DNA of 5,455 nt from Propionibacteriaceae bacterium (GTDB lineage Bacteria; Actinomycetota; Actinomycetes; Propionibacteriales; Propionibacteriaceae), in the NCBI GenBank assembly GCA_031254155.1, contig JAIRVA010000119.1, positions 1 through 5,455 on the forward strand, written 5' to 3'. The notes under the pieces are model-generated. The model was given only the letters and a program-made list of their open reading frames with translations, was not told the origin of the DNA and did not search any database. How positions within the stretch are numbered: position 1 is the first letter of the stretch; each line of letters begins with the position of its first letter. Below are positions 1 through 5,455 of this stretch, in pieces. A program made the translations under genes and the position numbers.

Positions 1-185
1 TGGCCATCGCCGCGGAAGGCGACCCGTCGGGCCGGGCGAGCGCCGACCTCCTGGCCCGCGCCGCCCACGCGATCGCGCGCCTGTTGCCCGGTACGGAACC
101 CAACCTGCTCAAGACCGCACCCGCCCGCCTGGCCAGCCTGGTCGCCGACTTCTGCGCCGACTTCCTGGAGGCCGAGCCGGACTAG
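1..185 (+). CDS. C-terminal fragment of an unrecognised protein
   Basis: An open frame enters from the left edge (first full codon at 3) and ends at the TAG at 183-185, giving 60 residues. The piece is rich in Ala and Leu, has no glycine-rich loop or cysteine motif, and looks all-helical. It ends in an acidic tail (FLEAEPD). Codon use is strongly G/C at third positions, like the neighbours, which supports a real gene. The family is not recognisable from this fragment. A helical C-terminal ligand domain, for example of a TetR-type regulator, would fit the composition, but nothing specific shows it. The stop lies 10 bases before the nitroreductase start, and its TAG also forms the first three bases of a -10-like hexamer for that gene. 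Confidence 0.6.
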   Translation, partial: AIAAEGDPSGRASADLLARAAHAIARLLPGTEPNLLKTAPARLASLVADFCADFLEAEPD

Positions 186-188
186 ACT
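183..188 (+). promoter_or_regulatory. -10 box (TAGACT) for a leaderless nitroreductase transcript
   Basis: TAGACT fits the TANNNT -10 pattern of high-GC bacteria and ends exactly 7 bases before the GTG at 196. Transcription would therefore begin at or next to the start codon. No Shine-Dalgarno precedes this GTG, which agrees with leaderless translation. No good -35 is seen at the usual distance (around 160-165). The hexamer overlaps the stop codon of the upstream gene. The same spacing recurs before the LacI-type gene at 1002. This is inferred from pattern and spacing only. Confidence 0.45.
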
Positions 189-195
189 GGTTCGT

Positions 196-906
196 GTGGA
201 CCACACACAACTCCTGGCGGCGATGACGGCCCGCCACTCGGTCCGGCGGTACGCCGACACCCCCGTACCCGCGGCGATCCGCGACGAACTCATCGCCGAG
301 GCCGCCCGCTGCAACGCCGACTCCGGGCTCAACATCCACGTCCAGTTCGACGAGCCGGCGGGCTTCTCGGGGCTCCTGCCCCACTACGGTAGTTTCCGCG
401 GGGTCCGGAACTACCTCGCCCTCATCGGACACACGGGTACCCCGCTGGACACCCCGGCTGGCTACTACGGCGAGCGCCTCGTGCTCCTCGCCCAGCACCT
501 CGGGCTGAACAGTTGCTGGGCCGGGTTAACGTACAACAAACGCCAAGTCCGTACCCTCCTTGCCGCGGACGAGCAACTGGCGCTCGTGGTCGCGCTGGGG
601 TACGGGGAGAGCCAGGGCAAGCCCCACAAGAGCAAGCCCATCGACAAACTCGGGCGGACCCGCGACGGTGGCCCCTGGCCCGACTGGTTCCGCGCCGGGG
701 TCGAGGCGGCCGCCCTCGCCCCGACCGCCATCAACCAGCAAACCTTCTCGTTTGAGCTTGTCGGTGACGAAGTTCACGCCCACCGGGGTCGCGGGTCGTA
801 CGCGGCCGTCGATCTCGGCATCGTCTCGTACCACTTTGAAATCGGGGCGGACAACGCCGACTGGCGGTGGGCCGACTCCCTCGTTACCAGCGATGAAACA
901 GTCTGA
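196..906 (+). CDS. Nitroreductase family protein (TM1586-like putative nitroreductase)
   Basis: A 236-residue protein with features of the flavin (FMN)-dependent nitroreductase fold. Near the N-terminus, RHSVRRY (residues 13-19) is the usual Arg-Ser-x-Arg phosphate-contact motif of the family. The middle holds YYGERLVLLAQHLGLNSCW (from residue 90), the conserved helix and strand seen in this subgroup. A later APTAINQQ segment (175-182) repeats the substrate and flavin-side motif. The length and order match the putative TM nitroreductase family (TM1586 type), whose members are cytoplasmic NAD(P)H-dependent oxidoreductases of mostly unknown substrate. There is no signal peptide or membrane segment. 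The GTG at 196 is chosen because it directly precedes the conserved N-terminus and sits 7 bases after a TAGACT box; there is no ribosome-binding site. It appears monocistronic, since the next gene has its own promoter. The family call is firm; the substrate is unknown. Confidence 0.88.
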   Translation: MDHTQLLAAMTARHSVRRYADTPVPAAIRDELIAEAARCNADSGLNIHVQFDEPAGFSGLLPHYGSFRGVRNYLALIGHTGTPLDTPAGYYGERLVLLAQHLGLNSCWAGLTYNKRQVRTLLAADEQLALVVALGYGESQGKPHKSKPIDKLGRTRDGGPWPDWFRAGVEAAALAPTAINQQTFSFELVGDEVHAHRGRGSYAAVDLGIVSYHFEIGADNADWRWADSLVTSDETV

Positions 907-965
907 AACACGGGCACCGTACCCCGCCCGGCCGACCCGAATTTCTCCGCCACAAAACTCGGGCT
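907..965 (+). other. Intergenic stretch with two weak dyads
   Basis: CGGGC at 911-915 can pair with GCCCG at 926-930 across a 10-base loop. CCCGA at 936-940 can pair with TCGGG at 959-963, extended by TTT/AAA (942-944 with 955-957) after one mismatch. Neither is followed by a run of T, so neither is a standard intrinsic terminator. They could slow transcription leaving the nitroreductase gene, or the second could be a protein-binding site just upstream of the -35 element at 966. The support is weak. Confidence 0.2.
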
Positions 966-994
966 ATGAAACATGATACAAGTGGTTCTAGAAT
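966..994 (+). promoter_or_regulatory. Promoter of the LacI-type regulator gene
   Basis: ATGAAA at 966-971 matches four of six bases of the TTGACA -35 consensus. It is separated by exactly 17 bases from TAGAAT at 989-994, which matches TATAAT in five of six. The -10 ends 7 bases before the ATG at 1002, so the predicted transcript starts at or one base before that codon, making a leaderless message. The local A+T content is clearly higher than in the surrounding DNA. If this is right, the in-frame ATG at 966 lies in the -35 box and cannot be the translation start. Confidence 0.6.
986..993. promoter_or_regulatory. Perfect 8-base palindrome TTCTAGAA over the -10 box
   Basis: TTCTAGAA is self-complementary and covers most of the TAGAAT -10 hexamer of the regulator's promoter. 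A repressor bound here would block RNA polymerase, so it is a candidate autoregulatory operator core. It is shorter than a typical LacI-family operator (usually 14 bases or more with a central CG) and does not extend symmetrically. It may be fortuitous. Confidence 0.25.
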
Positions 995-1001
995 AGGCCC
1001 C

Positions 1002-2066
1002 ATGTCGCAGACAATCACCGAAACGACACGCCGGGGTACCCGGGGGCCCGCGCCCCTGGAAACCAACATCCGCGATGTCGCGAGCCGGGCCGGCGTCTCC
1101 CCGGCGACGGTGTCGCGCGTCTTCTCCGGCAGCGCGTCCGTCAGCGAACCCACCCGGACCAGGGTCCTCGAGGCCGCCGACGAACTGGGGTACGTCGCCA
1201 GTCCGCCGCACCCCCTCGCCACCCGCCGGCCCCTCGCCGTCATCGCCAAGTCGATCGACAAACCAGCCGTCGCGCAGATGATCAGCGGTGCCGAGGCGGT
1301 CGCCCGCGCGGAGGACACGCCCCTCTCGCTCGCCTTCACGGGGGGCGACGGCGCGACCGAGCAGGCAATCCTCCAGGACTTCCACGACCAACGCGTCGTC
1401 GGCGTCCTCCTCATCGGTTCCACCAAGCCCGGCCCCGAATCCGAGCAGAAGATCCGCGACCTCGCCGAGGGTCTGAACGCGCAGGGTACCCGGCTGGTCC
1501 TCGCCGCCCATCCGCACGTCGAGACGCTCCCGGACATCCCCACCGTCAACTACGACAATGCCGACGGTATGCGCCAGGTGGTCCGCCACCTCACCCAGAT
1601 CGGGCGCCGCCGGATCGCGTTCCTCGGCCAGGCCGACACGACGACAGCCGCCCAGCGCTTCCGGGGTTACTCGGAGGGGCTCCGAGAGCTCGGGTACGAC
1701 ATCGATCCGTCGTTGGTGGTCGAATGCCCCGACGAGATCGTACCGGCCCATCTCGCCGCGTTACTCCTTCTCAATGGGCCCTATCCGCCGGACGCCATCG
1801 TCGCCCTGACCGACGACATCGCCATCGGCGTCTGCCGGGCGGCGCGCGACATCGCCGTCAACATTCCGTACGACCTGGCGGTGACCGGCTTCGACGACTC
1901 CCCGTACGCCGCCGATCTGATGCCGTCCCTCACCACGGTCCACGTCCCCTTCCGCGACATCGGTGCCCGCGCCGCCCAGATCCTCCTGACCCTCGACGAG
2001 AGCGACGACCGGACGCTGCTCCCGGTAGACCTCATCGTCCGCGGCTCCACCGCGTCGGCCTGGTAA
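1002..2066 (+). CDS. LacI/GalR-family transcriptional regulator
   Basis: A 354-residue cytoplasmic DNA-binding protein, of usual family length apart from a roughly 20-residue N-terminal extension. Residues 22-43 carry the signature helix-turn-helix (NIRDVASRAGVSPATVSRVF), followed by the third helix and ELGY (61-64). The core is a periplasmic-binding-protein-like sugar domain with family landmarks: VNYDN (182-186), a GRRRIAFLG strand, TDDIAIG (270-276) and GFDDS (296-300) followed by the PSLTTV segment. Such proteins normally act as dimers, repressing catabolic genes until a small ligand binds. The hinge between the two parts is odd: where relatives have an Ala-x-Ala-Arg-Ser-Leu helix, this protein has SPPHPLA (67-73), with three prolines and no arginine. 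The start at 1002 is preferred over the in-frame ATG at 966 because the promoter occupies that region. No sugar operon is in view, so ligand and targets are unknown. Confidence 0.9.
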   Translation: MSQTITETTRRGTRGPAPLETNIRDVASRAGVSPATVSRVFSGSASVSEPTRTRVLEAADELGYVASPPHPLATRRPLAVIAKSIDKPAVAQMISGAEAVARAEDTPLSLAFTGGDGATEQAILQDFHDQRVVGVLLIGSTKPGPESEQKIRDLAEGLNAQGTRLVLAAHPHVETLPDIPTVNYDNADGMRQVVRHLTQIGRRRIAFLGQADTTTAAQRFRGYSEGLRELGYDIDPSLVVECPDEIVPAHLAALLLLNGPYPPDAIVALTDDIAIGVCRAARDIAVNIPYDLAVTGFDDSPYAADLMPSLTTVHVPFRDIGARAAQILLTLDESDDRTLLPVDLIVRGSTASAW

Positions 2067-2080
2067 GCACTCCCCCGCGC

Positions 2081-2086
2081 TACAAT
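2081..2086 (+). promoter_or_regulatory. -10 box (TACAAT) for the SNF2-SWIM operon
   Basis: TACAAT matches TATAAT in five of six positions and lies in the short gap after the regulator's stop codon. Transcription would start near 2093, leaving a 5' leader of about 20-25 bases before the SNF2 start. No convincing -35 is visible 16-18 bases upstream, where the sequence is G+C-rich coding DNA. Read-through from the regulator gene, 45-51 bases upstream, is an alternative. Confidence 0.4.
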
Positions 2087-2117
2087 TCAGGAGTTCCGTA
2101 CCTTTTGAAAGATGCTG

Positions 2118-5100
2118 ATGGACGTTCTTCATGCTCTGTGGCGACCCGGCTGCGGGCTCGCGCTCTGGGGTGAGGACGCCGCCCGATCCGTGACCAGTCC
2201 GAGCCAGGCGCTCCGGGTGGCCCGCCCACACCCGTTCGCCGTACCGGCCGCCGAGCTGCAGACCATCGCTGGCGGCACCGCCGACGACCTGGTCCTCGCC
2301 CTGCCCTCGCTGTTCAAGGCACCCTGCGACTCGCCAGAACTGGCCCGCCTCCGCCAGTCGCGCGCGGGAAGGCCCCGGCCGGCGGCCGAACCCGGCCTGC
2401 GCGCCTGGCGCCTCCCGGTCACCATCCTCGCGCCGGGCGACGCCCACCGTTTTCTCACCGCCGACCGGTCTGAGGCGGACGATCCCCTCGCCGAGGTCCG
2501 GCTCGCACCATCGGTCGCGTTTTTCCAGTCCCTCGCCACGTTCGCCACCGAGCTAGTCGGACGCGGACGGTACGTCCCGGCCATCGTCCGCGCGGACGAC
2601 CAGTTCCGGGCGCGGTGGCGACCCCTGCTGCAGGGTCCAGACGCGGCCTTCGCCGCGCAGGCCGCGACTGGGATGCCCCCAGCCGTCCGCGCCGTCGTCG
2701 AGAATGTTGACGACACCACCGGACTCAACCCCGCCTGGCTCGTCCTGGCGGCGGTGACCGACCTGGTCGACGCGTTAGTACGGGAAACCTGCCCGCCCCT
2801 CGCGGACAAACTGCCGCGGCCCCGGGGCCGCCAACCGGTGTCGGGCCGTCCCGTCGAGGCGTGGCTCGACGCGCTGACCGGCGATCCCGTCATCGCCGCA
2901 CCCGCCCCCGACATCCTGGCCCTCGCGAAGGCGCTCGAGCCCTGGGACAAGCTCGGTGCCGCTGCGTCAGCAGCGTCGCTTGTCATCCGGCTGCGGGAAC
3001 CGGCGCCGGCCGGGGGCGCCGACGCCCACGGCGACACCCCGGATTGGACTCTCGATTTCGCCCTCCAGTCCGCGGCCGACCCGAGCCTGGTCGTGGAGGC
3101 CGCCCAGATCTGGCAGGGTACGAGCGGCCTGGAACGCTGGCTCCAAAAGCCCGACCAGACCCTGCTGGCCGAGCTCGCCCGGGCCTCCGCCCTCTACCCG
3201 CCCATCGCTGCCGCGTTACGCCAGGCGGCCCCGACCTGCCTCACACTGGCCGACCCCGAGGCGTTGTCCTTCCTGACCACCGTGGCCCCCCGGCTCGACC
3301 AGGCCGGCATCGTGGTCCACCTGCCCGGCTGGTGGGCCCGCCGGCCACGGCTGGGCCTCAAGGGCCACGCCACTCCCGGCGAGAGCGGTGGCGTCACCGC
3401 GGGGATGCTGACCGCCGACACCCTCTACACCTTCACCTGGCAGTTCGCCCTCGATGGCGTCGCGCTGACCGACGAGGAGATGGAAGCCCTAGTCGAGGCC
3501 AAAACCCCCCTCGTCCAGCTCCGTGGCCAGTGGGTCGCGTACGATCCCGAGCGGGTCAGGCGCGGGCTCGCGTACCTCCGGGAAGCCCGGCAGCGCGCCG
3601 AGCAGTGGACGGCCGGCGAGATCGTCACGCTGGCGCTGGGGCAGGGGACGGCGACGGTGCCGTACGAGATCGAGTCCTGCACCGCCGACGGGCCACTCGG
3701 GCGGCTGCTCGACGGCACGGTGGTCGACACGCTGCAACTGCTTGAGCCGCCGGGGTGGTTCACCGCCACGCTCCGCCCGTACCAATCCCGCGGCCTCGCC
3801 TGGCTGGCCTTTCTCGCCCGCCTCGGACTGGGTGCCTGCCTGGCCGACGATATGGGTCTCGGCAAGACAATGCAGGTTTTGGCGCTGGAAGCCGTCGAAC
3901 GGGCAGCCCGCCCCGCCGACGCCCTTCACAAGCCGACATTGGTGGTGTGTCCGGTGTCGCTGGTCAGTACGTGGCAGCGCGAGGCGGCCCGCTTCGCGCC
4001 AGACCTGAGAGTGGCGGTCCACTACGGGCCGGACCGCTGCCACGGTGACGACCTGACACCCCTCCTCACGGCGGCGGACCTGGTCGTGACAACGTACCAA
4101 GTCCTCCTGCGCGACCTGGACGACCTCGCTGGCCGCGATTGGCACCGGGTCGTCATCGACGAGGCGCAGAACGTCAAGAACTCCGAGACACACTCGGCCC
4201 GCGCCGTGGCCCGCCTCCGCGCGGAGCAGCGGGTGGCGCTGACCGGCACGCCGGTGGAGAACAAGCTGGCCGAACTGCGGTCGATCCTGAACTTCTGCAA
4301 CCCCGGCTTCCTGGGTTCGCCCGAAAGCTTCCGCACCACGTTCGCCACCCCCATCGAGCGGCGCGCCGACCCGGTCGCGACCGAGCGGTTACAGGCTGTG
4401 ACAAGGCCGTTCATCCTCCGTCGCCTGAAGACCGACCGGACGATTATCGACGACCTGCCCAACAAGATCGAGACAAAGCAAACCTGCTTCCTCACACCGG
4501 AACAGGCCTCGCTCTATCAGGCCGTCGTCGACGACATGATGGGCCAGATCGAAGCGGCCACCGGTATTGAGCGGCGCGGCCTCGTCCTCGCCGCGCTCAC
4601 CAAGCTCAAGCAGATCTGCAACCACCCCGCCCAGTTCCTGCACGATGCCTCGCCGATCGGCCGGCGTTCCGGCAAGCTCGCCCGGCTGGACGCGATCACG
4701 GACGAGATCCTCGCGGAGGGCGGCCGCGCGCTGATTTTCACGCAGTACACCGAGTTCGGCGACTTGCTCGTCCGGCATCTGGGGGCCCGGTTCGGCGTTG
4801 ACGCTGCGTACCTCCACGGCGGGGTCCCCAAGCGGCGCCGCGACGAACTCGTGGCGGAGTTCCAGTCGGAAGCCGGCCCGCCGCTGTTCGTCCTGTCGCT
4901 GAAGGCGGGCGGTACGGGCCTGACCCTCACGGCGGCGAACCACGTCATCCACGTCGACCGCTGGTGGAACCCGGCGGTGGAGAACCAGGCGACCGACCGC
5001 GCCTTCCGCATCGGGCAAAAACGGACCGTCCAGGTGCACACGTTCGTGACCGCCGGTACGCTAGAGGAGCGCATCGACGCCATGATCGAGCAGAAGAAGG

Positions 5101-5207
5101 CCCTGGCCAACCTGGTCGTCGGCGACGGCGAGGGCTGGCTGACCGAACTCTCGACCGCCGAGTTGCGCGAGGTCGTCGCCTTGTCGAAGGAGGCTCTCGG
5201 TGAGTGA
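2118..5207 (+). CDS. SNF2-family DEAD/DEAH helicase-like ATPase
   Basis: A protein of about 1029 residues that uses ATP to move along or remodel DNA or nucleoprotein. The N-terminal ~380 residues are a family-typical variable region. Residues ~381-488 form the bacterial SNF2-associated domain (PGWWARRPRL, then LRGQWVAYDPE with W472). The ATPase follows: LRPYQ (552-556), Walker A DDMGLGKT (577-584, Lys583), CPVSL (611-615), TTYQ (658-661), Walker B DEAQ (681-684), TGTP (709-712), LRRLK (767-771), IFTQY (873-877), HGG (900-902), KAGGTGLTL (929-937) and the arginine-finger motif DRAFRIGQKR (960-969). All key residues are present, so it should be active. ATG 2118 is favoured: GAAAG (2107-2111) lies 6 bases before it and the MDVLHALW start matches relatives. 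ATG 2112, in frame, is the alternative; an in-frame TGA at 2106 rules out earlier starts. It overlaps the SWIM gene by 8 bases, so the two probably work together. Confidence 0.95.
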   Translation: MDVLHALWRPGCGLALWGEDAARSVTSPSQALRVARPHPFAVPAAELQTIAGGTADDLVLALPSLFKAPCDSPELARLRQSRAGRPRPAAEPGLRAWRLPVTILAPGDAHRFLTADRSEADDPLAEVRLAPSVAFFQSLATFATELVGRGRYVPAIVRADDQFRARWRPLLQGPDAAFAAQAATGMPPAVRAVVENVDDTTGLNPAWLVLAAVTDLVDALVRETCPPLADKLPRPRGRQPVSGRPVEAWLDALTGDPVIAAPAPDILALAKALEPWDKLGAAASAASLVIRLREPAPAGGADAHGDTPDWTLDFALQSAADPSLVVEAAQIWQGTSGLERWLQKPDQTLLAELARASALYPPIAAALRQAAPTCLTLADPEALSFLTTVAPRLDQAGIVVHLPGWWARRPRLGLKGHATPGESGGVTAGMLTADTLYTFTWQFALDGVALTDEEMEALVEAKTPLVQLRGQWVAYDPERVRRGLAYLREARQRAEQWTAGEIVTLALGQGTATVPYEIESCTADGPLGRLLDGTVVDTLQLLEPPGWFTATLRPYQSRGLAWLAFLARLGLGACLADDMGLGKTMQVLALEAVERAARPADALHKPTLVVCPVSLVSTWQREAARFAPDLRVAVHYGPDRCHGDDLTPLLTAADLVVTTYQVLLRDLDDLAGRDWHRVVIDEAQNVKNSETHSARAVARLRAEQRVALTGTPVENKLAELRSILNFCNPGFLGSPESFRTTFATPIERRADPVATERLQAVTRPFILRRLKTDRTIIDDLPNKIETKQTCFLTPEQASLYQAVVDDMMGQIEAATGIERRGLVLAALTKLKQICNHPAQFLHDASPIGRRSGKLARLDAITDEILAEGGRALIFTQYTEFGDLLVRHLGARFGVDAAYLHGGVPKRRRDELVAEFQSEAGPPLFVLSLKAGGTGLTLTAANHVIHVDRWWNPAVENQATDRAFRIGQKRTVQVHTFVTAGTLEERIDAMIEQKKALANLVVGDGEGWLTELSTAELREVVALSKEALGE
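5187..5193 (+). promoter_or_regulatory. Shine-Dalgarno AAGGAGG inside the SNF2 gene end
   Basis: AAGGAGG is a near-complete match to the 16S rRNA tail. It sits 6 bases before the GTG at 5200, in the last codons of the SNF2 gene. It decides the start of the SWIM-family gene and is by far the strongest ribosome-binding site in the window, as expected for a downstream gene in a coupled pair. Confidence 0.8.
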
Positions 5208-5455
5208 GCGCTGGTACCCGCCGCCGTCCAGGCCCCGACCCGTCGCGGACGGCCTGAATGCGCGGTCGAAGCGGGGCGCCATCGGTACGACGTGGTGGTC
5301 GACGCGGTTCATCGCCATCCTGGAGACCTTCGGGCTCGGCAGCCGGCTGACGCGCGGGAAGGCGTACGCGCGCAAGGGGCAGGTCCTCGATCTCGCCGTC
5401 GGGCCCGGGGAGGTCCGGGCGCGAGTCCAGGGAAGTCGCAAACGTCCGTACGTCG
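5200..5455 (+). CDS. SWIM zinc-finger family protein, N-terminal part (truncated by window end)
   Basis: The first 85 codons of a gene that runs past the right edge. The visible N-terminus has the family hallmarks: a GTTWWSTRF segment (residues ~32-40), then GLGSRLTRGKAYARKGQVLD (residues ~48-67), then a basic VRARVQGSRKRPY stretch near the window end. This N-terminus is characteristic of proteins that carry a SWIM zinc-binding domain (Cys-x-Cys...Cys-x-His) further on. That motif is not yet reached, so zinc binding cannot be confirmed here. In many bacteria such a gene directly follows an SNF2 ATPase, as it does here, and the pair is thought to act together on DNA; the biochemical role is not settled. 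The GTG at 5200 is chosen from the AAGGAGG six bases upstream. The GTGAGTGA overlap with the SNF2 stop suggests translational coupling. Confidence 0.8.
   Translation, partial: MSERWYPPPSRPRPVADGLNARSKRGAIGTTWWSTRFIAILETFGLGSRLTRGKAYARKGQVLDLAVGPGEVRARVQGSRKRPYV

Noticed and set aside
911..963. Intrinsic terminator after the nitroreductase gene
   Set aside because: The two dyads are short or imperfect, have 10-base loops and lack a T run, so I list the stretch only as a weak feature.
966..1001. Upstream ATG as start of the LacI-type regulator
   Set aside because: The extra 12 residues are not family-like and the bases form a well-spaced promoter ending 7 bases before ATG 1002.
774..1751. Long open frame on the minus strand (325 codons) across the nitroreductase end and the LacI-type gene
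   Set aside because: It is antisense to two well-supported genes, crosses their promoter region, and its translation has no recognisable motif. Long antisense frames are common in high-GC DNA.
2861..3745. Plus-strand frame of 294 codons inside the SNF2 gene
   Set aside because: Its product is dominated by Arg, Pro and Gly, typical of an off-frame reading of GC-rich coding sequence; the true frame carries the conserved domain.
4389..5039. Minus-strand open frame of 216 codons inside the SNF2 gene
   Set aside because: It lies fully opposite conserved helicase motifs and shows no family features; it is a shadow of the real gene.
2112..5455. A new defence system built on the SNF2 ATPase
   Set aside because: No nuclease, methylase, phospholipase or other known defence partner is visible, and the SNF2-SWIM pair is a widespread arrangement in its own right.

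Overview
The window is high-GC DNA (about two thirds G+C by eye) with all genes on the plus strand and strong G/C preference at third codon positions. The organism is most likely an actinobacterium. The reasons are leaderless-type starts (a TANNNT -10 box seven bases before the start codon), the N-terminal and accessory-domain style of the SNF2 protein, and its coupling to a SWIM-type partner gene. Other high-GC phyla such as Planctomycetes, Chloroflexi or Deinococcota cannot be excluded from sequence alone.

Layout: (1) 1-185, the C-terminal 60 residues of an unrecognised gene. (2) 196-906, a nitroreductase of the TM1586-like type, probably leaderless, with a -10 box that begins with the upstream gene's stop codon. 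(3) 907-1001, a 95-base gap with two weak dyads, then a good promoter (ATGAAA, 17 bases, TAGAAT) that sets the start of the next gene. (4) 1002-2066, a LacI/GalR-family repressor with a standard helix-turn-helix and sugar-binding-type core but an unusual proline-rich hinge. (5) 2067-2117, a short gap with a TACAAT -10 candidate. (6) 2118-5207, a complete SNF2-family helicase-like ATPase of about 1029 residues with the bacterial SNF2-associated domain and all the main helicase motifs. (7) 5200-5455, the first 85 codons of the SWIM zinc-finger family partner usually found beside this ATPase. It overlaps the ATPase gene by 8 bases and has a near-perfect Shine-Dalgarno inside it. The gene runs off the window.

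How the genes relate: the SNF2 and SWIM genes form a translationally coupled pair and probably work together on DNA or nucleoprotein. The nitroreductase and the LacI-type regulator each appear to have their own promoter and show no clear link to the pair or to each other. The regulator has no sugar-uptake genes in view. I see no RNA genes, CRISPR arrays, insertion sequences or tandem repeats. I do not see a convincing new multi-gene system. The most interesting points are the regulator's hinge, the repeated leaderless start geometry, the coupled SNF2/SWIM pair and an apparent excess of the tetranucleotide GTAC.
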